Of a DNA stretch of 64,000 nucleotides, positions 12,125 to 25,542 are shown one piece after another. Source of the DNA: Musa acuminata AAA Group (Eukaryota; Streptophyta; Magnoliopsida; Zingiberales; Musaceae); contig NC_088335.1 in the NCBI RefSeq assembly GCF_036884655.1, positions 49,140,001 to 49,204,000 of the forward strand. Direction: 5' to 3'. Within the stretch, counting starts at the first letter, position 1, and each line of letters starts with the position of its first letter. The translations under genes were made by a program, and so were the position numbers. The notes under the pieces are model-generated. The model saw only the letters and a list, made by a program, of their open reading frames with translations. It did not search any database and was not told the origin of the DNA.

Positions 12125-12660
12125 TCTTCCCACCTCTCCCCATTTTTGTGACCTCTAATTCTCTCTCTCTCTCTCTCGTTTTCGCCCCCCAGATATTTGG
12201 CAAGCGCTGCGGCAGGGCAGCTTTCGCCCCTCAGATAATGTCGTCGGTAAGAGGATCTCCCTTTGTTTCTTGTGCATTTGCTATTGTTTCAATCACATAA
12301 TGTCATCCTTCTATTGGTGTTTCCTCCCCGATTAAGCCTCCTAATCGGTTAAGATTCTTTCTTTCTTGTCGAAATCGGATGTCAGTTTCAAGAATGTGAC
12401 GCGTGTTTTAGGTTAAAATATGGTCTGAATCTTGTTTTCTCTTCGTCTTCCTCCACCCCGAGTCTTGCCCTCGCCCTCTCTTTTTCTCCCAATCCCTCCA
12501 CGTCTCTCTCTCTCTCTCTCTCCTCGGATATTTCGACCTCGAAGTGTCAGCTTTCGTCGATTATGTGGTCAGTAAGAGGATTTCCCTTTCAGTAAGATAA
12601 TGTCGTCCTTTTCGTGTTTTTTGACCGACTAAACCTTCCTGTGAGTAAAGATTATTTTTT
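12015..12660 (+). repeat. Tandem duplication of the NOI gene 5' region
   Basis: Copy 1 (about 12015-12360) and copy 2 (about 12395-12655) share, in the same order: TGTGACGCGTGT, a CCTC/CTCG block, a (CT)n tract, GATATTT, CAGCTTTCG, an ATG followed by exactly six bases and GTAAGAGGAT, and a TAATGTC(A/G)TCCTT block. Each copy thus supplies a complete first exon: ATG at 12238 with donor at 12247, and ATG at 12563 with donor at 12572. Confidence 0.75.
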
Positions 12661-13736
12661 TGTTGTCGAATTTGGACGGTTGCTCCTTTTTAAATCGGGA
12701 TCGAATGAATCGAGGAATGTGTTCATGACACATTGGCGATCCCGTTCTTCTGTGGGTGAACAAGAAGATTGGCCCCTAAAAGTTCAAATTGGGCGGAGTT
12801 TGGGGAATTCTCGAATTTGCGTAGACTATCAATTTCGTTACGTCCGCAGAATGCTGCAGGAGAAGAACAGCGATTCTTGAAAGTCCCATTTTTAGCTCAT
12901 ATTCGTGTTGGCTTCAGCTACTGTGTGCTTTCTACTGCCCACATACTCTCTAGTTGGAATATTTGCATTGTGTTTCATTATCGCTTGTATTTGTTGAATC
13001 GGAGACTTAAAGCATTGTCATTTTTCTGGTGATGCATTTAGTGAGGGAAAATATGCAATGTCGATCCTTTACATGATAGTCGAGTTGTTGCAACAATTGT
13101 TTCTGCAAGATGATAATGCATAGTACAAGATAATGTTTGCATGAGTTCCACTGCAGTAATGCCGGCAGAGCTGAACTTGGCCGATTCAACGAGGACAGAA
13201 GGTGATGTGTGGAACCTACATGTGGTGTATACTATCAAATTGAAGGTGTCTGTCTTGCTATGTGAAGTAAGAAGTGACATGTTTAATCTGCTTGTAGAAG
13301 AACTGGCCAACTATTGAGTGTTTTCACTGCTTACATCTCATCATCTTTTGCTGTATCTGTTTCATTGGCTCCTCCTCCTCCTGTCATGATATTTGTCTTC
13401 TTTCTGAATGCAGCAGGAGAAGGGTGGTCGGCTACCCAAATTTGGAGAGTGGGATGTCAACAATTCAGCCTCTGCCCAAGGATTTACTGTCATGTTCGAC
13501 AAAGCTCGAGATGAAAAGAAGACAAAGCGTACGTCTAAAGGCAGATCCCACCTACCGGTATCCAAGAAAAAGCGTACGTCCCTCCATTATTTCCCCCATT
13601 TTAGATGAACTGCTCTGTGGCAATCAATAACTTGATCAATCGAGTCGAGGCTCCTACCACATTCATTTCGAACCCATATAAGCTAGTGATGCCCTCTATC
13701 TTCTCTACGTTACAAACTTGGTTTTGCTGTGGTTGA
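12238..13736 (+). CDS. NOI domain protein (RIN4-like, small)
   Basis: Exons 12238-12246 (or the alternative first exon 12563-12571), 13414-13573 and 13687-13736; 219 nt, 72 aa. After a three-residue first exon (MSS, or MWS from the alternative) comes the NOI motif: KGGRLPKFGEWDVNN, then ASAQGFTVMFDKARDEKK. The PKFGEW core matches the PxFGxW site that AvrRpt2 cleaves in RIN4. The last exon ends TWFCCG, the twin-cysteine tail through which family members are lipid-anchored to the plasma membrane. The middle is lysine-rich. The exon 3 acceptor (TAG at 13684-13686) was chosen because it alone puts the WFCCG tail in frame; it is the least certain junction. Two identical donors 45 nt apart could yield a 57-aa form. 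The likely role, immune-associated membrane adaptor, is inferred from the family. Confidence 0.75.
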
Positions 13737-14823
13737 CTGCTGGAGGCACTCAGTGACTAGGTGCTGTAATCCAACGGTTAAGAGGAGAAGGAAGGGCTAC
13801 ATCAGTGGGTAGCTCATGGTCCAAACACATATCTGTATTATAATATATCAAAACGACAGAGGAGTGATGATGGATGGGGAACAATTTATTTATTTGCCAC
13901 TTTACTGTAAGATACGATTGTGTATTCCATCTAGGTGGCAGGATTACTGGAATAATAATAATTGTCCTCTCTTTTGGTCATCTTGTGGGATTTGTCGACA
14001 AGAAACTAGAGGAAAAAGCTTTGCGTCACCTTTGGTACCCATTAACGCAGCACTGCAACGATGAGGCATAATCTAGCGTGTATTTAATAACCAAAATATT
14101 CTGGTCTGTGATTTCAGGAAGATCATGACATTAAATAACATGATGTGTATGAAATGTATTGCTGGCATTTTCTTATAATTTTCCCCTCGAACAGACAGCC
14201 AAACAAAATCGCCTGAGCTTGTAATGCCATCAGATTTAGGGAGACTTTAACACCCAAAAATCCACATGAACAAATGGTGGACGGCACTCACGACTTCAAC
14301 CAACAGAAATGTTCATCTTGGAGTTTGTGGATATCTCTCAACTAGCAACAAATATCACAATCCACAAGAGCTTATCACCTGTAATACAAACCAGAAAACG
14401 AGCAACATATCATTGTAGATTAGACACACAACATACCAGTGTCGATTAACACCTACAAACCATATTCAAGGAAAAACCTCAATAGAAGGAATAAAACACA
14501 CGAGGCATAAAAAAGAATTGTAGTTCAAATGCTTGTATTCTGCACAGGGTTCTAAATAGAGTAAGTGATTGTTTCAGTTATTCCTGCAGGCCTGACATCC
14601 TCTAAGTAACACTAATTTGTACACATACACATCCTCTAAGTAACTCTAAGTTTAGTTCCAACTCTTTCTCAACATACCCCAAGACAGATCATCATTGTAG
14701 TATAAACATTACAAACAATGATGGAAAGAAACGGAGAAACAATCGAGACAGATCTCCACAAAAATCTGTGAGCAGGATGCTGCAACCTTAATGCTTTTCA
14801 CACTGAATTGATGGCCTGTCCAA
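13737..14823. other. Convergent 3' flanks of the NOI and CPSF30 genes
   Basis: Lies between two stop codons that face each other, so it should hold the 3' UTRs of both transcripts. Only short ORFs without family resemblance (for example 13816-14064) are present. Confidence 0.6.
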
Positions 14824-17800
14824 CTACTCTAGAGTAGTTTCCCCTTCGGACACATGGCGCTTCCACTTTCCATCGCTATGCCTCGATCGTCTTGGTGCCA
14901 TCTCATCCATGCTCTTCTCACTCTCATTTTGGAAACTTTTTCCTGGGCCATATTTATGGTCGGAAGCCCTTTCACCTTGCCAATATGCACCGTCATCATC
15001 TGCTCCACCGACAGCCCCAGCCATCACCTGGCTCCTGTTGCCCTGATCAGATCCAGTCTCATACCGATCATTTCTATCACTAACTGGTCTCCTGTGGTCC
15101 CTCTTTGCAGCCCGACTGTTCAGTGGAGGAGCTGGAGGCTGATGTAGGAAAGGTGGGACTCCGACAGGACGATTTGCCCGACCCATCCCAGCCATTGGCA
15201 TGCCACCCATAAATGGAGCCCGACCAGGACCCATCATCATCCCAATGTTACCCATTGGGAAAACAGCCCCTGGCTGTGGGGGCCTACCAGAAAAGACCAA
15301 GCCTGCTGAAAAATCACCAGAAAATCTCGGGCCACCAAACGGTGGAAAAATTCGGGGACCAAAAAGATCTGGTGTAGAGAAACCATCACCATAACCAAAT
15401 CCATCAGCCCCCATCATTATAGGAGGGAAGCCACGAACACCGAGCATAGGTCTTCCTCCACGTACCAGTGGCATGTGTGGCTGCCACATCATCCCTCGTC
15501 CTCTTCCTCTCCCGTGTGCAGCTTGGCCGCTTTCATCATCTTCCTCACTTTCTTCTTCCTCACTTTCTTCTTCCTCATTGTCCTCAAACAGAACTATATC
15601 TGGATTATCTGTTGCCTCATCTGCACCACCTCCCTTGGCCTTTTCCTCGTCACGTTTGGATTCTGCAGCTACCAGCATAGCCTAAACCATAATCCACCAT
15701 CAGAATTGAGATAAATTTTAGAAAGAAAAATAAAGACAAATAAAATAGCATCCAAGAAGAATAACTCAAATTGATCTATGACCAAAATGACAACAATTCA
15801 GCAATATGAGCTACAAAATTGGGCGATTTCACAGTAAGTCCCAGATGGTTGAATATACAAGCAGATTTACCTTTCATAGAAGTGAATCTATTAAATGAAA
15901 TAAAAAGGAAGACAACAAGATGAAAACAAAAAAGGCAGTTTAATGCATGAAGCTCCAGCCAATATGGAGTCTAGGGAGGGCCAACAGCCTTACCTTTATA
16001 AACAAAGAGGTCATTACTGTGATTCAACTCCATGTCACCTTTAGATCATGAAGGAGCAACTTAACCATGATGCCAAATTGTACCACCCTCAACATTGACG
16101 ATAGTAATAAATGAAAACATTTAACAATTAAGGCCTTGGCATGAAAAAAATGAGGCAAAAAAAAAAAAAAGAAGAGTGGATCTTGAAGTTCCTAAATTAT
16201 ACAACTATCAATTACTGATGTATTCATATTTGCACAGTCATAAGCACCAAAGTAGATGGAATCAAATACAACCAAACATGGGATCCAATTATGTCAGGGC
16301 CTCGAGTTGAGTGTTTTTTTTTTCCTCAAGCCTCTTCCTCTACTTCAACTCTTGTATCAGTTATCTCCACTGCTCAAGCTTCAAAGAGATGCAAAAAATG
16401 CAGGTAATCGGAGATAAATGAGGAATCACATACACAACTTATCCAGGTGATATTGTCAAACCTTTACTTTTTTATTAAAAGATATCACAAAAAACCAAAG
16501 CAGAAATTATGGAAAAAGACAAACATTGCAGACCCACAAAGGTAGATTAATGTACAAATTACTAATAAAATGAAAAGTATTCAAAAAGCAAAAAGCTCAT
16601 TCAGTAGACTAAACATGAGCTGACTGCGTAATAATAAGGATTCATGGATCAAGGACATGCATTTCAGTGGATGTTCAACATGGACCAAAAAATAGCAGAC
16701 TTAATAATCCAGAGGCAAATGACTTGGTAACAAGTGAATGTTCTATGTCCCAGGCATTAAACACTCCAAAATCAGAATCTGAAAATTGATGTCATTCTGA
16801 TGACCTGAAAACATGCGTTGAGCAACAGACAAAAGAAATGGCATTGCTTAGGCAAAAAGCAGTCAAGGCTCTTGTATTTTGAAGTTAAGACCCTTGAGAT
16901 CTTTTTACCTTTTTACTAGTGATCACTATAATTTTTGCATCAGTGCATGCACCTACCAAGAATAACACAAATTCCCTAGAATCTGCTGCATAATCTGCAT
17001 TGTACAACCCTAACAGTCTGAGATTTCACAATATCTTGAACTCTAATTTTCCTGGACATATAGTCAGATTGGTTTAATGTGATAATCAAGTAGGATTTGA
17101 AATCACCAATAGAAACTTTTTTTTGCCCATGGCAACTTTTCTTTCATGGCATTGTGCACTCTTCTGTCTCCCATCTTCAACCTGTTTTAGAAAGAAAAAA
17201 CTCCATCCAAAATACACGATAGGTTTACCATAAACAATGTTGTATATGTATATTCCTGTATGTGCAGACAAGGGACAAGAAATAGGCAGAAAATTCAATT
17301 TCATAATGCATTGGAAAACTGATCTCAGGAATGGTTGTTTATAAATGTCAAGCCTATGTTAGTTCGAAATGCTGAGTTCTGAGTTATGATTAAATAAGCA
17401 AGGACCAGAACATGAAAGGAAAGCTATTAACTTCACATAAAAGGTAGACCATGCAGTGTACGCATAAGGGCTGTTAAATATTTAATGCAAAATTCTATGA
17501 TAGGATGGCAAATGCTGAATTGCATAAGAAACCTTATACAATTTTTTGTTCCAGTGCAAATTGTGAGAAGAAACTATGAGATGAACCCAACAAACCACAA
17601 GTCGTGATTGTCTATTCAACTAAGACACTTAATGAGATGTGTTCACAAAAGGGGACAATTTTGGAACTGGAAAACTACTTATAATAATAACTCTTATGTG
17701 TTAACTCTGGATCTTCTTCACTCCTCACTATTAAGCCTCACTGGTTTTTTACAAATAATCTTAAGTTACAAAGTTGTAAAATCTAGTTTCGATTTTATTC

Positions 17801-19017
17801 CTGATACTTCATTGATGACAAAAAAAAGAACTTATACGTATAACAAGGTTTGAGAAGGTTAATTCATACTTCAGCTACAGTGAACAAATACACTGCAAGG
17901 AACAAAAAGTTGAGACAGTCGAAAGGGGTAGCAGCACACCATGAGCTCACTATCTGGCTCGAGATAAAGCAGTGAAGCCAACTGTTCACCAATAAAAGGC
18001 TCCAACTCTTGACAGTCTCGACTTATCTGCAATTAAACAAGAAGCCAAAAGGTAAATAGATGTGTTAATAACAAAATTATTTAATTCCAATAGAGAAAAG
18101 GTAATGTAATTACAAGAGACGTAATTTGGTATTTTTTACATAATTATAAGTAATCTCACAAGAGCTGCTAGGTAGGTACTTTATATGATTCAAATTTGAT
18201 GTGTCATTTTTATTTTTATGATCATATTTAATTATTTATCAATCATAATATATATATTTAAAATTTTAATGTTTAGGAGTGCCTCACTTCGCTCGAGCAG
18301 GCGCCTAGCGTCTTAGGCGTTTTGAAACCTTGGCACCAAAATATTTTTGGACCTTGTTGTCTTTTGACACCTAGTTCTTTTAAAAACATTGGTCACATTT
18401 ACCTTGGAGTCTGTTGAACTCCTTTGGTAACAATTTCCCCTTACATATTCTCTACCAAAATTATTATGTGTTCGTTTCTATGTCCTCATCTCAGCAACAT
18501 TATTCTTTTCTGTACATATATTTTGAACTGCCCAATATCCAAAAAGCATGGTTGCTGACCTCACAAGGTGCTTAAAACTTTTTTCCTTTCAATACCAACC
18601 ATACTACAATCATACAGAATTCCACTGTCCACACAAACCATCCCAATTAAACTCCATGTATAAAATTTATACATGTTAAAAGTAAATAATGCAGCCAAAC
18701 TCAAGTTGATCTAGATCCCTCTCAATTATCTCCATGTAAAAACTCATGATATATTTTTTTTGGGCACATGGTGGATGGTAAATGAATTTGGAATCTCATA
18801 ACTTGTGATAGAGAAATTTAGAGGTAGTAGAGTAACATAAACAATTTAAATTGCTAGCATGCAAATCAGTGACAAGTTTTTATCCTAATCAAAAGAGTTT
18901 TGCTTTTGTTCAACTTGAAATGAGCTGCAATCTATTCATAGGCAGATACAGTTTTCAGAGATAAAGTGTTTCGCTCAGAGATTGTCAGAGTGATTTGATC
19001 CATTTAAGTAGCATTCT

Positions 19018-19065
<48 letters not shown>

Positions 19066-22000
19066 ATGTGTGTGCATGTGTGCAAGCTCATGCACATGCA
19101 CATGCATGTGTGGGTACGTACAAAGCCTATACATCAAATATGGATAATGTCTGCTGATTAAAGAAAATAAAAAGCAGATGAACTTTGTGAGTTACACCTT
19201 AATGATATTTTTGTATTTTACTGTTACATGAGATGCAGCCAATAAAAAGCTGATGACGGAAGTAGGAAATAAATCCTGCCTGTTGTAGCAGCTACATTTG
19301 TTTTAGCAATTAATGTAACACTTAAAGGAGTCTAAAATAACTTTCGAATCTGAAACGATTCAAGAAATCAGAAATATTTTTGATATTTCTGAAACAAAAT
19401 GCTCTAGACCGACTATAAAAAAAGAACCCAGGCAAATCCTTGAATGCATAGAGAATAAAGCTCATCTGATTACAGAACCAAACAGGCCCTAAAAGAAACT
19501 AATAGGAGCATTAATAAATTATAATAACCCGTTTCCAATGATGACAAAAAGCTAGGGATAGCATAGATAAATATCAGATGGTTGGTCATCTTGATTTCTA
19601 TCAGAATTCATTATTCATAGATTGCAAAACATTGAAATTAACTAAATTTAAACAATCACTTTCAAGAGGATTGACTTAATATAACTTCGATTTTAGAAAT
19701 GAATTGTCAAGTTATAGTACAAGTGAACCAGTCGAAGAATTTTACCAGCATTCTTAATCATTGCATGCCTATAAGAAAATGAAAAGATAGGAAAGGAGTG
19801 TTTTTGACACTGAAAGACTGCATTTCAGTCTACCAAGACTAGTTCCAATCTTGCTGTGATTGGAAAGAAAAAGACAAAAGATATGATCAGATGAAAGCTC
19901 TCTTCTTTCTCAATTTCAAATTACAAGGAGATGTCAAACCATACCTTCACCGGGAGATTGTCATTATATGGGTTCCTGAGATGATGAGTTTTATTGAAGG
20001 ACAACTCACAGAGCTGCAACATGAAATCAAGTCATCAAAAGACATGAGAGATTTATTTAACATGAACTAGTCACCATCTGGAGGAAAAGATTCAATGACA
20101 TAGCAAATATAAAAAAATAAGGTGATAGCAGATATTTTGCATGTTTCAGAGAAATAAATAGATATGCAATTTCAGGAAGATGTTAAAAAGCTCTAATCTT
20201 CATGACTATCTCGTCACATTCAATGAGAACCATTATGTAAGACTGATTTAAAGTAGATCTCCATCAATAGGACATGAGCTTTGTATTTTACCAGAATGAA
20301 TATGCAGCAAAAGTTCTGTCATCTCTTACACAAGGAACAATTTTCAAATTGCTTAAATAAAACTATAAATCATGATGATAACGGATGTCACATGCCAGTG
20401 ACATTTGCTTGGCCCTAGGAATCTTCTTCACTATTCTCCTGACAGGAAATGCATCTTTTCAAATCTTCGTGTTAGGAGACACACTTGACGTTGAAAACCT
20501 GTTGCTAATTTGTTAGTACATAAGCATTGAGAAATTGAAAAGAGAGAACAATCCCAGAGAAGCAATTTCTAACAAGCTGAGACACACACTTAACTTTGCA
20601 CTATGCCAAAAGGAAAATAATCAACAGAGTGAAAGAGGAACCAAGCAGGCATTCACAAAAAGCAAAGAGACATGTCTAGACTTAGAAAACATAGGAATCC
20701 AAGCTAAATTTCCACTAGCAATTAGATATTGTCAAACTGATCATACCTTCAACCATTTAACTGAAAAGTTTCGACCATAATGTGCAGTTCCATGAGAATA
20801 TTTCCAGTTCCCTCCACCAACAAATCCACCAATCCTAGATGTCATCTTACCGCATCCCTAATAAATTATAAACAAACATTGTATATTTCAGCACAGACTA
20901 TATGATCATGAAAAGCATGGTAAGAAATTGAATGAATTTAGATTTCACTTCATGTAATACTTGCCACAGGTTCACACGATGTGGTTCAGGAAGGAAAAAA
21001 AGAAAAAGAAATCTATGATACCTGGAAATGGCGAGTTTTGTTGATTGAGAATATCAAAATAACATTCTCTGTGGACTCAAATGCTTCGTTAAGTTTTGCC
21101 TCGTTGCTTCTTTGAGTTGCCCACATACCCTGCTGAACAGATATTTCCAGATTTTCCCGATTGCAGCTTTTTACAATAAAATACCTAGTTTTAAAATAAA
21201 ATTTTAATCAGAATAGCAATATTGTGTCTAGTCAAATCCATCCAAAGGTAGCCAAGTATGAGGATATAATATATTGTAGAAAAATATGCACAACACCCAT
21301 AAAGTGCAATTATCAATACTACCTGAGTAAGAAAGAGAAATCCAACAAATCTGATAAGTACGCCTCATTAATATTGTTCAGCCTGGTGGAAGAGGCTTTA
21401 CACTAATAATGGATTACAGCCAACACTGAACTAGTTTACCACATTTATTATACCATTAGAATATTTACAACAGTAGTCACATCATAACACCAAGTCTAGG
21501 AATTTAGAGAACCACAGATACCAATTTTCATCTGCTCAACATGCAGTGTGTAAGCCAAGGGGAAAAGCCATCCCAATCATGCAACTAACAATCAACATCT
21601 TACAATCCACATCAAGGAGGTTTGAACAGTTCGGGCTACAATCCTTGTATGATAGGTCAGAAGATCATAAATATTGGTTGACATTATGGATAATACAGCA
21701 TTCATACAACTCAACTTTTCTATTTACACATTATTCGACAGTGTTTTATTCTTTTAACCACTTTCACATTTGAATGTTTCAGCTAGCTTAACTGGTAAAG
21801 ATTTTAACAGTTTATCACAAGATCTGAGCTCGAATCCCACCTTCACTATTTGCCCTTTGCAAAAAAAAAAAATCACTTTGACATTCTACATACCCTCATG
21901 CAGAACTATATTGTATCCAAAAACCATTGACAGTTTTTATCATGGTAACTAAAATTAAAGCTTGCCTCTTATTTATGTTTGTTAGACATGATGTCTTCTC

Positions 22001-25000
22001 CGCTGATTTAATTTTAGCTACAAATTGATTTCTAGTTTTACAGAAATTACAAATCATTAGCTTTCAAGAAAGTTGCAGATAAAGAAAATATGCAAAAATA
22101 TGCAGATAAAGAAAATATGCAAAAAATGTCGAGTGATATTCATAAAATAAAAATCGGCATTTAACGAAAGTGCCCAATCTAGAAGACTTTAGTCTAGCTA
22201 AATCCTTAGCCTAAATTGTGATAAAGTAAATTTTGATTCAAATCCTGTAACATTAGTACAACAGGATGAATAGCATTTAATGTATTAAAACAAACAAAAA
22301 TTGTATTCAGACATCAAAAGCATGCCCGATATTCATAAGTTGATAGAATATATGAAAGCTCTATAAGTGTATGTTTACAATGGCTCTTTTGGTTGAACCA
22401 ACAAGTAAAATCGGCATGCCAAGAAAACTATCAATTATCAAAAGCTCGTCCAATATTTTAAATAAAGCAAGGTAAAATACTTATAGCCATCAGTGTACAT
22501 ATGCAAATGGTTCTTTGTTGGACCACCAAAGCAAATATACAATCTGAAAAATATCCAAATTTAAAGCATGATTCATAGTATAATTATGATCTGGCTACAT
22601 AACTTCAAGTTCATTTGCTTTCAGGGGATGTGGTTCAAAGCTACTTTACAAAAGTGAATCTCAGGTTGCTGTTACTTCACGAGTATGTCAAACTATGACA
22701 AGGCTGCTGGTTAGTACAATGTACAATCTGTGTCAAATAAGTTAAGTGCAGATAAGCAAACAAAAAACAAAAAGAGCACAACATCACTTCAATACATGAT
22801 CAAGATCAATAGATTTGATCCACTAGCTAGTTCTACATTTTACCAAGATGATTAAAATGTAATGCAAATAGTACAACCAATCAATGAGCTACTTCTGCTT
22901 GCCTCTTGGTCCTGTTTGCAGGTCAGTCAAGCAAGTAGGATCAATAACTGGTAAGCTCTCTTGCTCACTGCCATGTAAGAGGAAAAAGAAGTAATCCTAA
23001 AAGAATGAATTCCCAATTACAGTATTAAATAACATTGATAGAGTGAATGAAGTCCAAAATGGAGTCAGCGTTTAGACCTCTTTAAGCTATATACAACTTG
23101 ATCTTGACCTTTAATAATCATGTCACAAGTAATATACTACAAGTTTTCACAGATCAGACAAATCTAGAAACTCCAGACACACCTAGATTGTCCCTGAGGG
23201 AGTGGAGATGCAGTTCTAACAGTTTGATTCGACAAGGCATTTGAAATACTTGGGACCTGGTTCTCCAATGATGGAATTGGCAGTTGTTGCTGCTGCTGCT
23301 GCTGCTGCTCGGACTGCTGCACTAGCGACTGAGGCAGCTTTACATCTGATGGTTCAAATGAAGAAACTGGTTTGACTCCTGTATTTTGATTAGGTAACCC
23401 AGGAGTTGATGACAACTGATTCTTATCTGGTTGTTGGTTATAACTATTGTTATTGTTTCTGTGGTGATAAAATCTGTTTGAAGACCCATAAGCAGAATTC
23501 AGTTGCTGTATCTTCTGGAGAACTTCTTCAACAGGAGGAGGAGGCCCAGGAAGTTTGGCATGACGATACCGACAATCAGGTCCATTGGGGCAGAAACCAA
23601 ATTTGTACCTGCACAAGATACAAAGTCAGAAACTCAAGTTAAAATCTCCATAAGCTTAATGTCTGACACGTTTTCCCATAAACTGGGCATTGATGTCATA
23701 AAAAAGCATTACAACAATCATCAATCAAAATTTATTCATACTGTTAAGATGTGCTGTTGTGATGATGATACTAAAAACCAACATCAACCCACGAATAGTG
23801 GAATTTTTATTATCCACAACCAAATATTCATTAGCAATAAAAATTCCATCAGAAAAGCAAAAGCATGAAAAATGAGAAATGAAGAACAATGTCGCTGTTA
23901 TGTTTTTTTGAGATAAATGTATTAATTTTCACTCTTTCTAAATTTAGGATAGAAGTAAAGAACCCGTAACCCAATGAGAGTCCCATTTACAAGTCCTCCT
24001 CTAAAGAAGATAATCGCTACTACTGTGCCCTTTTCATCTTCATCTTCCATATATTTCCTTCCACCCAACTGCATTCTCTTTTCATAAAAAATGGCAAGCA
24101 ACAATAATCTTTTTCTGTTCAGAAAAGGTGAACTAACTTCCATACATGTGCTCAACGTGTTGCCAGCAATAATCCCCACACTGTTAATCCATTTGTACAC
24201 CACCAAAACACTCACAGAGAACACTATTTTAATCTTCATACTTATACATTTGTAGGATCTTTATTTCAGTGCCCAAGTCAAACCAAACCACAGAATTGAT
24301 GTGGGTATACAGGCCTTACTCAAGAAATGATGATAGAAACCAACAATTTTAACAATGTGCTCACCATTTAATTAACATGCCCCACTCTAAGCATCATATA
24401 GATGAAATTATTAACAGATAATAAACTGCAGCAATGATGCTGAACAAAACTGAAGTCATCATTGAGTCCATTGCAGGTTAGTGTCGGGTTTGTTTTGACT
24501 CCAACACTCGCACGATCTTAACACATTTTTATATTTGATGTACAAATAAGGTTGCCGGTGGCTGCAACTTCTGCGTGTTTGGCTGGATGAAAACTATTCT
24601 CCCTTTTAGTCAGCAGACCCTACATATTTTATATTTTATTCTAAAGATTCTTCTCAGTTCTTCTCTTTCTCTACTAGGCCTGCAAATATCCTCTCTGCAG
24701 ATAACAGAATAAGCCTACATATTTCTCTTGTTTTCTCCCTATTCCCCTAATTTGTTATTCTTGGTGCAGGTTTCGTTCAGAAGCATACCCTATTGATCAA
24801 AATCCGAAACCTTCATCGCTTAAATGGTCTACACCCTGTGATCCCTTTGCTAAGCCGATGTTACTGTTAGAGACAGATGACCCTATTTCCATCTAGTGGG
24901 AGGTTTGATCCTATTTTTTCAAAAGGAACATCGATATGAAGCAACAAGAACAAGAAAAGAAGGATGCAGGAACATGTAAGTTAACGTGAAAAAGAAGTTC

Positions 25001-25542
25001 ACATCAAGAAATCATAGGAGGGCCAAATTGAAATCATAGACATCTTCAAGAAAAAGTTACGACTGGAGATCCGTCGCGTGATGAAGCGATCAGGCACATA
25101 ATTAGTGTAACAATTATCAACAGAAGCGAAGAGATATTGTTCTAAATACATACATATTGCACTCCTTGATGTCCTCGTTGGTGTGCTTGTAAACACAGTC
25201 CTGCTCGCGGCACTCTCCGTACTGCCGGAAGAAGCGGCACACCGGCATCCGGTCCTTGTCGTACTGGTGGAGGAAGCCGCAAGCATCGCCCTTCATACAA
25301 AGGCCACGCAGCCAGTGGCGGCACACCGTCTGCCGGAAGCTCCGCCTCCCGGAAACGTTCCCGCCTGCGACGGCCATCCGATCGGCCGTGCCAGAGGGAG
25401 AGGAGGCTCCCGCGCTCGCCGCAGCGGCGGTGGGGTCAGACGGCGCGAGGGGACCAGAGGTCGCCACCGCCGCAACGGAAGGGGCGGCGACATCGAGGCC
25501 GCCCTCAAAATCGAAGTTGAGGGATCCTTCGGGTTCATCCAT
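14824..25542 (-). CDS. CPSF30: CPSF30, polyadenylation factor with YTH (m6A reader) domain
   Basis: Seven exons: 25542-25154, 23608-23183, 21184-21022, 20857-20747, 20013-19945, 18026-17940 and 15681-14824; 2103 nt, 700 aa, all phases consistent. It binds RNA in the nuclear cleavage and polyadenylation complex. Three CCCH zinc fingers follow an acidic, alanine-rich N-terminus: C74/C82/C88/H92, C102/C111/C116/H120 and C128/C136/C142/H146. A glutamine-rich linker (near residue 240) leads to the YTH domain from Y273 (RYFIVKSCNRENLEISVQQG); W293 and W344 sit where the m6A cage tryptophans are expected. The YTH domain ends with LPVKISRDCQELEP. After it come an acidic run (DNEEEESEEEESEEDDE) and a glycine/proline/methionine-rich tail. 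This is the long isoform known from plants; an intron 2 stop would give the short form. Introns are long (up to 2.3 kb) and AT-rich. Confidence 0.95.
18165..18395. mobile_element. Fragment related to the TIR element at 4248-4963
   Basis: CACTTCGCTCGAGCAGGCGC, CTAGCG(T/C)CTTAGGC and TTTTGAAACCTTGG match the right half of the 4.2-5.0 kb element in order, including the preceding AT-rich part. The left half is missing. Located in the intron between the last two coding exons of CPSF30 (the terminal-exon intron). Confidence 0.55.
19021..19065. repeat. (CT)17 followed by (AT)n compound microsatellite
   Basis: Uninterrupted CT run from 19021 to 19054 followed by AT repeats to about 19065, within a CPSF30 intron. 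Confidence 0.95.
21771..21872 (+). mobile_element. Short tRNA-derived SINE, copy in CPSF30 intron 2
   Basis: About 100 bp ending in a 12-A tail. TAGCTTAACTGG resembles an RNA polymerase III A box and GAGCTCGAATCCC a B box. Flanked by an imperfect duplication, CACTTTCACATT (21759-21770) and CACTTTGACATT (21874-21885). The 3' part, ...TTTGCCCTTTGC plus A tail, matches the element at 57342-57434. Confidence 0.65.
22075..22130. repeat. Tandem duplication of about 27 bp
   Basis: GCAGATAAAGAAAATATGC occurs twice in succession within CPSF30 intron 2. Confidence 0.8.

Noticed and set aside
13600..13630. Alternative NOI exon 3 at TTTTAG/ATGAAC
   Set aside because: A good-looking acceptor, but in phase it gives HELLCGNQ and a stop instead of the family WFCCG tail.
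15200..15714. Several + strand ORFs opposite the last CPSF30 exon
   Set aside because: Antisense shadows of the glycine/proline-rich tail.
21771..21872. Functional tRNA gene
   Set aside because: A- and B-box-like motifs are present but there is no cloverleaf and it ends in an A tail with flanking duplications, as in a SINE.
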